A DNA stretch of 64,000 nucleotides from Erpobdella octoculata. Taxonomy: Eukaryota > Annelida > Clitellata > Hirudinida > Erpobdellidae. Positions 56,498-64,000 of this stretch are shown piece by piece. Position 1 is the first letter of the stretch. Every line of letters starts with the position of its first letter. The translations under genes were made by a program, and so were the position numbers. The stretch covers positions 34,563,270 to 34,627,269 of the forward strand of contig OZ022238.1 in NCBI GenBank assembly GCA_963978895.1, read 5' to 3'. The notes beneath the pieces are model-generated. The model made no database searches. It saw nothing but the letters and a program-made list of their open reading frames with translations, and had not been told where the DNA came from.

Positions 56498-56589
56498 AAT
56501 ACATAAAAATTGAATTTTTTATTGGTAGAAGTGACGAAAGTAGTCATAGCTCCATCCAACAGTGTTCGTTCTAAGCCACACTCTCAATT

Positions 56590-57299
56590 TAGACCTCCTA
56601 GCCGCATTTTTTTATGTTTGTGGCTGGCTGAACAAATATTTCGGCTGATATCCGGATTAGCCGAATTTACGCGTAAAATTATTATTCGGCTTGAATTTTA
56701 AATTATCCGGCTCATGATTCAAATTTGTGGCTGATAATTATTTTAAATTAGGCTAAACATTAATATAAAATTAAATACTAAAGTTAATAAAGTTCAAAAT
56801 TTATTACCAATATATAAATTATCAAATTAATAGCAATTGTCATAAAAGGTAATTAAATCTATAATATATCGAATTACAAACTATTACAAACTAAATTATC
56901 TATAATATCTAATTATTAACTATTAACATGAGAAAAGAATTGTGATACTTAAATTTATTCCTATTTTAAAGCGTCTGTCAGTAGCGATAATAAGTAAAGC
57001 AAAGATATTATAATGAAAATTAGACAACGTAATTGATTTCCGAAAGAAATTCAGGAAATTAAACATTGCACACCAATGTATATATAATAGTTGATTTTGC
57101 ACTTTTACATTGAAAATTAGTTTTATAATGAGTCAAACGTAACTAATACAAAAAGGTCTTGGTTAAGCTGGCGTTCGGAAATCTTATAGCGGATTTTCGG
57201 CGTACCGTTTTCGGCTGGCCGCCGGCTAACCGTAATTTTTTTTCGGCTTATTTACGGCGGCTGTAAGAAGTTCGGCGGCGGCGGCGGCTAGGAGGTCTA
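56590..57299. mobile_element. hAT-type element, non-autonomous
   Basis: Ends TAGACCTCCTAGCCGC at 56590 and GCGGCTAGGAGGTCTA at 57299. Perfect 8-bp duplication TCTCAATT at 56582-56589 and 57300-57307. Subterminal repeats of CGGCTGA/CGGCTAA. No ORF. Confidence 0.9.
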
Positions 57300-57307
57300 T
57301 CTCAATT

Positions 57308-58195
57308 GCTTGCTCTAGTAATTGAAACTACTATTAAAATGGGCAGATACAGGATTTTGAGAACAGGGGGCGCCACGCATTTGCACAAAGGAACTATGCG
57401 TTGTAAATTTTAACTTTACAAAAAAAATTTCAGAGGAGTAGGTAGGGAACACGTGTCCGGGTGCCATTTGGAAGGAGCACCAAGAGCCTTTTGAATAGAG
57501 CGCCAAAATTGTTGGAAAAAATACCCATGACTAACCCCAGTTATCAGACAGAAGTGCACGATGTTTTAAAAAATTTCTGGACAAAGTACCTGTGACTCCT
57601 ACCCCGGCTATTTTCAGAGGAAACGTTTAAACATGGTATTTTCTAGCCTAGTGCATTTGTTGGACCTTGTCCCCGGGCATCAAAAACCTTAGCACAGGAA
57701 GCATAAACCACTAACTAGGAAAACCTATGAAAACTCTTTGGTAAATTTTACCTTTTTCTGAAGAAATTGCTTTATGCAGCATTCTTGCGTATATGAACAA
57801 TTTCATATGGCAATAAAAAAGATGCATAATAAGCTATATCAAGATACCTACGTATCGTCTATATATATAAATAAAAAAGTTTTATTTATTGAACGGCGTT
57901 ACGGGGGGCGCCTTAAATCACCCAACTGATTAACAGCCACCAGAATCAGGCTCTTACAGCCCGGGACGTAAATTCAGCATTTTCTAGGGCGAGGTGGAGG
58001 GGCAAAATTTTCCCACTATTTTTTTGCTTAGTTTTTTTATTTTTTTGCCAATGGAACGTCAAATAAATAACAGACTTTTTTAATTTTTCAAACATTTTTC
58101 ATCAATGAAGTCTCCCTGCATGTTAAATGTTGTTCAGATTGCTCCTGTGGCTTGGATATGATAAGCGAATGACCGTACACACACATTACTTTTTA
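57308..58195. other. Unassigned DNA
   Basis: No gene. At 57858 TCTATATATATAAATAAAA resembles a Helitron 5' end, but it is preceded by G and no matching 3' end was found. Confidence 0.3.
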
Positions 58196-59608
58196 TCTAT
58201 ATATATATAAAAGAACATGTCCTGACTGACTGACTGATAATCAACGACGAGCTCAAACGCCTCATCCTAGAAACGTGAAATTTGGAACTTATATTACTTT
58301 TATAGTGTAAACACTAAACACCCACTAAAAAAGGATTTTTGAAAATTTTTCTCCTGAGTGGAAAAAACTGGAAAACAAACTTTTTTCTAAAACAATGTAT
58401 AACTCGAAAACCAAAAATGAGGAGATTTTGAAATTTGGTATATGGATTCTTCTTAAAAAATAAAAAAAAAGGTGTTTTACCATTTTTTGAACATTTGGTT
58501 TCCAGGACCTTAAATGTGAGTTGGAAAATAGGGTTATTTGGTTTTTAAAGTAGCTGCTACTCAAAAACTGTGAATGCTACAGAAGTAAAAATTAGTTTTT
58601 AGTTTTTACTCCAAAAGTAATGATATACGTGTTTTACCATTTTTTGAAAATTTGGTTTTCAGGACCTCAAATGTGGGGTGGAAAATAGGGTTATTTGTTT
58701 TTTAAAGTAACTGCTACTCAAAAACTGTAAATACCACAGTTGTAAAAATTTGTATTTAGTTTTTTCTCTAAAAATAAAGATATACGTGTTTCACCATTTT
58801 TTACAACTTTGGTTTCCAGGACCTTGAATGTGGGGTGGAAAATAGGATTACTTTGTTTTTAAAGTAAATGATACTCAAAAACTGTGAATGCTACAAAAGT
58901 AAAAATTAGTATTTAGTTTCTACTCTAAAAATGATATACGTGTTTCACTATTTTTTGAAAATTTGGTTTTCAGTACCTCAAATGTGGGGTGGAAAATTGG
59001 GTTACATGGTTTTTAAAGTAACTGCTACTCAAAAACTGTAAATGTTACAAAAGTAGAAATTAGTATTTAGTATTTACTCAAACAATAATGATATAAGTGT
59101 TTCAACATTTTTAAAAAAATAAGGGTTATTTTATTTCAAAATAACTGCTACTCAAAAACTGTAAGTGCTACAAATGTAAAAATTAGTATTTGAAGTTTTG
59201 TGCCGGTCAAAAGTAGCTAAGTCCAGTTTATCACCGGTCGGGCCAAGCCGTTATTTTAGAGTCTTCACACGGGCGAGGCCAAACCTTAAATCAAAGTGGG
59301 ACGGGTCGAAGTTTTTCACCAAGTATATAGATATTTTAGTGATTTTAGGGTCTTCAGTTGGGCCGGGCCAAACCTGAAGTCAAGGTGGGACGGGCCGAAG
59401 TTTTTCATCAAGTATATAGAACTTCTAGGCCTGTAAGAATGGGCCAGGCCTAATTCAGACGGGCTGTGCCGGGCCAGGAGTTTGGGTTTTTAAAACGGGC
59501 TGGGCTAAGTTGTCGACGAGCCGAGGCCTAAAAAATTGATCTCTACTATGGATGCACGGTTCAAACTCTCTAATTTCATGCGAGCGAAGCCGCTACGGGC
59601 ACTGCTAG
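58196..59608 (+). mobile_element. Helitron of the CTGACTGA family, second complete copy
   Basis: TCTATATATATATAAAAGAA start after A and GAAGCCGCTACGGGCACTGC with CTAG at 59605-59608 before T. Same internal tandem units of about 170 bp (58440-59180) and GGGCCGGGCC block as 49768-51263, with a shorter (CTGA)n tract. Confidence 0.9.
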
Positions 59609-60233
59609 TATCTATATAAATACGTATGTACAAGTAGGGAAGGGTGGAGAGATGCGCCCCCCAGAGTATCAATTGAAACTTGTTTGGGTATGTTACCTGG
59701 TTTTTGGAAAATGACCGCAGTTTTTTTTGGAGGAGAAAGTGGAAGTCTTTGAAAAAAAATTGGAAAAATAATTACGACTACCCCTCACCGGTCATCAGCT
59801 TTTTTGAAGAGAATGTGAAAAATTTCTTAAGTGCATCCCCCACCAGAAATTTCTGGATCCGCCACGGCGTACAAGGGGTATGAATGATTTAATCATATTG
59901 CAGGAGCATATACAGAATTAGTAAATACGGCGGGTCCAAAATGGGTTCGGTAGAGTTTTTTTATATTTTTGTGTTAGATTTAAAAGTTTTGAAATATATT
60001 TCTGGTCAAGATTTAGTCATTCAATAACAGAGTTTCTGTAAAAAAAAATACAAATAGCAGAATAGTATAGCAAGTTAAGCTTTTTGACATTCTTCGGAGT
60101 TGGTCAAGTTCTGATATTTTCTTTAATGTACACTATTTCGATAAACGAATTTATTTGAGCTTAAATTTCAATATGCATTGAATCATCACTAGGTTAAGTA
60201 AAGTTAAAATTTAAAAATTATATGATAAACTAT
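59609..60233. repeat. Unassigned DNA and copy of the 40.3-40.7 kb sequence
   Basis: 59640-59875 contains C-rich segments and a GGATCCGCCAC motif like the hAT ends elsewhere. 59940-60233 matches the outer parts of 40320-40740 but lacks the middle; the copia LTR follows immediately. Confidence 0.5.
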
Positions 60234-60447
60234 TGTGTTTTATACTTTATTTAAGAGTAAAACCCGAATTTATTGTACACAACTAAAAGCAACATGTCGA
60301 CTCGAGAAACAACAAAGAAGGAAGACGGAAGTACATAGAATAAAAAGAACAATGGTCAATTAATAATAGATAAAATAAACTGTTCGATTTATAAGCAAAA
60401 CAAAAACTATATTCAACACCTTCTCATTTTGAGCATAAATCGTAACA
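60234..60447 (-). repeat. 3' LTR of the copia element
   Basis: Minus strand TGTTACGATTTATGC ... AAAACACA, about 214 bp, with AATAAA-type signals (ACAATAAATTCG). The second LTR is outside the window, so the boundary rests on the TG...CA ends. Confidence 0.7.
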
Positions 60448-60502
60448 GTTATCAGTCTGACCAATTTCCTTCTTAGAAAACTACTTGATTTCCCAGGAAA
60501 AG

Positions 60503-63500
60503 TTAACCGAGTCCCATGTGGATCATCAGTTGCTTTAGCCTTGGTCCTTGTAGAGCTTTCGTTAGTGCATCTGCCACTTGAAGTTCTGTTGTGACACTCT
60601 TGACACCAACTTCACCGTCTGCAACCTTTTCTCTGATGAAGAAATGACGAGTCTGTATGTGTTTGGTACGTCGGTGATGTTCTGGGTTCTGAGCCAAACG
60701 AATAGCAGCTTCATTGTCAATTTGTATGACTGGAATATCATCAAATCCAACAATGTCGTTCAGCAGACGTTTTATCCAAACAACCTCACGTGTGGCCTCA
60801 CTAGCCGCTACTACCTCTGCTTCTGTGGTAGAGATAGAAACTGATGTCTGTCGTTGACTCAACCAGCTTATTGCTCCTTCAGCATAGATACAAACCACAC
60901 CAGTCGTAGACCTGCCTGTGGTATGGTCACCTGCATGATCAGCATCACTATAACACAGGAGTGTGTTTTTATTCTGTTGAGGTCTGTAGACAATTCCTGT
61001 ATCTTCGGTACCCTTAAGATATCGCAGAATCCTTTTTACTTGGACTACATCACTATGAAGAGGATTTTCCAAATTCCTGGAAGCAACACTAACAGCATAT
61101 GCAATATCGGGTCTGGTACCTGTCATTAAATACATGAGTGCCCCCACAACTGACCTGTAAGGAAATTTGACTGGTTCATTATTATCATCAGACTCTGCCT
61201 TCTCAGATGAGATGATTGGGGTAACACATGGCCGACAATTACTCATACCAAACTGATCAAGAACTTTTCTCGTATAGGCAGCTTGACTGATCTTTATGGA
61301 GCCATCAGATTTCTGATTGATTTCTACTCCCAGGAAATATTTTGCTGGCTTTGTTATAATTTTAAACTCTGATTTTAACCTCTCTGCAAATTCTGAGAGT
61401 TCTTGTTTATCTGTAGCCATAACAATGCCATCATCAACATATAAAGCAAGAAACAATTTTTTCATATTTCTTTCCACTATAAACAGACAAGGATCAGCAT
61501 CACTTTGTTTAAATCCGATCTTCTTTAAAAAATTGCCAAACCGCGTGTTCCAACATCTGGGAGCCTGCTTGAGTCCGTACAAACTTCTTTTCAGTTTACA
61601 CACTCTAGCAGAACCATCAGTAAACCCTTCGGGCTGCTCCATATAGATTTCCTCTTGCAGATCACCATATAGGAATGCCGTTGAAACATCGAACTGCATC
61701 AGATGCATTCTTTCACTGGCTGCAACGCTTAAAAGAGTTCTAACAGTTGTATTTCTGACCACTGGACTGAAGGTCTGATCGTAATCAACTCCTTTCTTTT
61801 GAGCATAGCCTTTAATTACAAGTCTTGCTTTGTAACGTTCGATGGAACCATCTGAATTAGTCTTGACTTTGTAGACCCACTTGCATGGAATAGCCTTTTT
61901 CTTAGGAGGGAGATCCATAAGTTGCCACGTCTGGTTTTCACAAAGCGATTGCATTTCATTTTTCATCGCTTGCTGCCATTCATTCTTCTGATCACTTTGA
62001 ACTGCCTCCTCAAAGCTGGTAGGTTCTGAAGAACTGAACATTTCTGCTGCTATCATCACATAGTCATCGAAACGAGCAGGCCTCTTGATGCATTCACGGT
62101 CACGCAACTGTATGCCTGAAGCAGGTGCACCACTCTGTGTCAGTTCATCAGCAATGGTAGGTATTTCCTCAGTCACAGCTCCACTGTTTTCAGTCATCTG
62201 ATCGTCATCAGCATCAGACTCATCTTGATCAGATTTCAATGGCCAATTTGGAACTGTTGTTCTTAGAATTTTCTCATCAAAAACAACATCTCTTGAACGA
62301 ACTGTTCTATTTCCTGGCTGGAGAAAAACTCTATAGCCATCATCGCCTTCATAGCCAACTAATATACCCTTCTCAGCTTTAGTGTCCATCTTTTTTCTTC
62401 GTTGATCAGGAACATGAACATATGCAGTACAACCAATAATTCGCAAATGTGTGATTTTTGGTTTTCTATTGTACCACAGTTCATATGGTGATTTTCCTTT
62501 GACACAAGTAGGTGCAGTTCGATTCAAGATGTACCCAGCGGTCTGAATCAATTGTGCCCATAAAGCTTGAGGTAATTCTGCATGAGCTAATCTCATGGCC
62601 CTGGCGGCTTCTACTAAGGTGCGATTCTCTCTTTCACTGCATCCATTTTGTTGAGGTGTGTATGGCATTATCAGACGTTGTCGGATACCATGTTTGTTCA
62701 AAATTTTCTTCACATCAGCATTGTCAAATTCACCACCATTGTCACTCAGCAACTCCATCACTGTATGTCCAGCTGTTTGGCACTCAGCAAGCATCCACGT
62801 CAATTTCTCTGACACTTCAGACTTTTCTTTCATGAAGTAGACAAAACGGAAGCCACTGTAGTCATCTTTAAACAGGACAAAATAGCGATAATTTGAGAAT
62901 GAATTACAAAATGGACCACAAACATCAGTGTGTATTCTTTCGCCTGGTTTTGTTGCTCGAACTCTGGTTCCAAACTTCAGACGATGTGCTTTTCCGAAGA
63001 CACATCCTTCACAAACTTCACCATCAAGACTGACATCTATGTTGAATTCTTGTTTTAAAATTGACTTCACATGTCTTTTGTTTTGATGAGCAAGCCTTTC
63101 GTGATACAACTGAATCAAATTTTCGTCCTTTACAATATTTGCTTCTTGTAACTTAGATGGAACAACTGTATCTGCAATCAGCCTGAACAAACCACCATTT
63201 CTTTCTCGAGCACCAACAAGAACTTTCACATTGTCGACCTTGAAGTAACATCTTTCTTGTGTAGACATGAAAATACTGTTTTTCTTCCTGTCTTGAGCTG
63301 CTAATACTGAAAACAAATTTCTGTTCAACTTTGGAACATACCACACGTTTTCAAGTTTCACTTCAATGTTCTTTTTATCAATCACTGTTTTCAGGTGGAC
63401 AGTACCTGCACCAACAGCTTCAACGTGATTTCCATCTGCTATCTGTAGGCTCTGGACATTTGAGAATTTCTTGAAGTTTGTCAGTATGTCACTTCTAAAA

Positions 63501-64000
63501 GTCAAATGACTGGTTGCGCCATTATCTACATACCAACCATCAGCAGATGTAGAACTATCAATTGCAAGAACATCTGAATACACAGCAGACAATGACACAG
63601 AATGGACTGACTCTGGAGCTTTACCTTGACTGATGTTCAAATCATTTGCTGGCTTCGGTGGTTTGCCATCGGCAATCCATTTTCTACATTTACGAACAAC
63701 ATGTCCTACTTGCTTGCAGTAATGACAAATAATGGTACCTTGTTTTGCAGACTTTATTTGACTTTTCTGTTTCTGTGCCGACTTCGGGTATGTTGACTTA
63801 GCGAACAATGCTTCCTGTTGAACGGGTTCAGTTTTGCCGGCCAGAGCTCTTTCGTAACTACATAACTGATTCGTGAGATTATCAACAGTCCGTTCGGATT
63901 TGCTCAACATTCTCCAACTCGAAGAAAATGAGAAATACTCACTTGGCAATGTTTCAATTATACGGCACATGAGCAGTAGATCTTTGTTTTCTTCTTTATC
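60503..64000 (-). CDS. Ty1/copia gag-pol polyprotein, open, N-terminus beyond window
   Basis: No stop from the right edge (DKEENKDLLLMCRII...) to 60503. The gag end belongs to the UBN2 type (SERTVDNLTNQLCSYERAL), followed by zinc knuckle CHYCKQVGHVVRKC (near 63715), protease WYVDNGATSHL (near 63530), integrase zinc finger with CEGCVFGK, integrase core with D in HTDVCGPF, D in SDNGGEFDN and E in NGCSERENRT, RT with FDVSTAFLYGDL and YVDD (61430-61441), and RNase H YSDADHAGDHTTGRSTTG. All recognisable catalytic residues are present and the frame is undamaged for about 1165 codons, so the copy could be functional. Antisense ORFs over this region are shadows. Confidence 0.93.
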   Translation of the reverse strand, partial: DKEENKDLLLMCRIIETLPSEYFSFSSSWRMLSKSERTVDNLTNQLCSYERALAGKTEPVQQEALFAKSTYPKSAQKQKSQIKSAKQGTIICHYCKQVGHVVRKCRKWIADGKPPKPANDLNISQGKAPESVHSVSLSAVYSDVLAIDSSTSADGWYVDNGATSHLTFRSDILTNFKKFSNVQSLQIADGNHVEAVGAGTVHLKTVIDKKNIEVKLENVWYVPKLNRNLFSVLAAQDRKKNSIFMSTQERCYFKVDNVKVLVGARERNGGLFRLIADTVVPSKLQEANIVKDENLIQLYHERLAHQNKRHVKSILKQEFNIDVSLDGEVCEGCVFGKAHRLKFGTRVRATKPGERIHTDVCGPFCNSFSNYRYFVLFKDDYSGFRFVYFMKEKSEVSEKLTWMLAECQTAGHTVMELLSDNGGEFDNADVKKILNKHGIRQRLIMPYTPQQNGCSERENRTLVEAARAMRLAHAELPQALWAQLIQTAGYILNRTAPTCVKGKSPYELWYNRKPKITHLRIIGCTAYVHVPDQRRKKMDTKAEKGILVGYEGDDGYRVFLQPGNRTVRSRDVVFDEKILRTTVPNWPLKSDQDESDADDDQMTENSGAVTEEIPTIADELTQSGAPASGIQLRDRECIKRPARFDDYVMIAAEMFSSSEPTSFEEAVQSDQKNEWQQAMKNEMQSLCENQTWQLMDLPPKKKAIPCKWVYKVKTNSDGSIERYKARLVIKGYAQKKGVDYDQTFSPVVRNTTVRTLLSVAASERMHLMQFDVSTAFLYGDLQEEIYMEQPEGFTDGSARVCKLKRSLYGLKQAPRCWNTRFGNFLKKIGFKQSDADPCLFIVERNMKKLFLALYVDDGIVMATDKQELSEFAERLKSEFKIITKPAKYFLGVEINQKSDGSIKISQAAYTRKVLDQFGMSNCRPCVTPIISSEKAESDDNNEPVKFPYRSVVGALMYLMTGTRPDIAYAVSVASRNLENPLHSDVVQVKRILRYLKGTEDTGIVYRPQQNKNTLLCYSDADHAGDHTTGRSTTGVVCIYAEGAISWLSQRQTSVSISTTEAEVVAASEATREVVWIKRLLNDIVGFDDIPVIQIDNEAAIRLAQNPEHHRRTKHIQTRHFFIREKVADGEVGVKSVTTELQVADALTKALQGPRLKQLMIHMGLG

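Larger units (their letters stand above)
60234..64000 (-). mobile_element. Ty1/copia LTR retrotransposon (partial, right part outside window)
   Basis: A minus-strand copia element with its 3' LTR at 60234-60447 and a continuous gag-pol frame to the window edge. The order is gag, protease, integrase, RT, RNase H. A purine-rich AAGAAGGAAA tract (near 60476) precedes the LTR. Confidence 0.92.

Noticed and set aside
57858..58195. Helitron between a TCTATATATA start at 57858 and the element at 58196
   Set aside because: Preceded by G instead of A and no hairpin-CTAG end before the next element.
60578..62840. Plus-strand frames across the copia element
   Set aside because: Shadows of the well-supported minus-strand polyprotein.

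Overview
This is a eukaryotic (animal) window: AT-rich, with spliced genes that use GT/AG introns and families typical of Metazoa (Kelch-like BTB protein, RNF25-type E3 ligase, a cilia protein resembling CFAP221). I cannot name the species; an invertebrate is most likely given the mixture of P-element, hAT, Helitron, Ty3/gypsy, Ty1/copia and SINE sequences. No bacterial, viral or CRISPR features were seen.

Three host genes can be assembled exon by exon. A Kelch-like gene (+, 18066-23110) has two coding exons and about 593 aa. An RNF25-like RWD/RING gene (+, 26717-33883) shows six exons joined in correct phase, with the first coding exon not found. A gene on the minus strand (35843-39869) has ten exons that join in phase; its protein resembles the C-terminal part of CFAP221/PCDP1. 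Between and inside them nearly everything is mobile DNA.

Layout. 1-4.4 kb: Ty3/gypsy element 1 (minus, cut by the window edge). 4.67-11.0 kb: Ty3/gypsy element 2 (minus), which carries a tRNA-type SINE, which in turn carries a P-element with a THAP-type transposase relic. 11.6-15.6 kb: gag relic, Helitron pieces, a tandem duplication, a hAT MITE. 15.8-17.5 kb: a non-autonomous LTR element coding for an acidic, Cys-containing repeat protein. 18-23 kb: Kelch-like gene. 25.2-25.9 kb: Helitron. 26.7-33.9 kb: RNF25 gene with two hATs, two LINE pieces and a minisatellite in its introns. 35.8-39.9 kb: CFAP221-like gene. 41.9-42.9 kb: Helitron. 42.9-48.2 kb: very young Ty3/gypsy element 3 with LTRs I read as identical. 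48.2-51.3 kb: head-to-tail Helitron cluster. 51.3-57.3 kb: SINEs and nested hATs. 58.2-59.6 kb: second copy of the 51.3 kb Helitron family. 60.2-64.0 kb: Ty1/copia element (minus), open reading frame uninterrupted and running off the right edge.

The most notable relationship is between element 3 (42.9-48.2 kb) and the small LTR element at 15.8-17.5 kb. They share the gag N-terminus (SAP-like), the primer-binding site, the last codons of pol and the polypurine tract, but in the small element the middle of gag-pol is replaced by an acidic DEPCK-repeat protein. It looks like a passenger mobilised in trans by the element 3 family.
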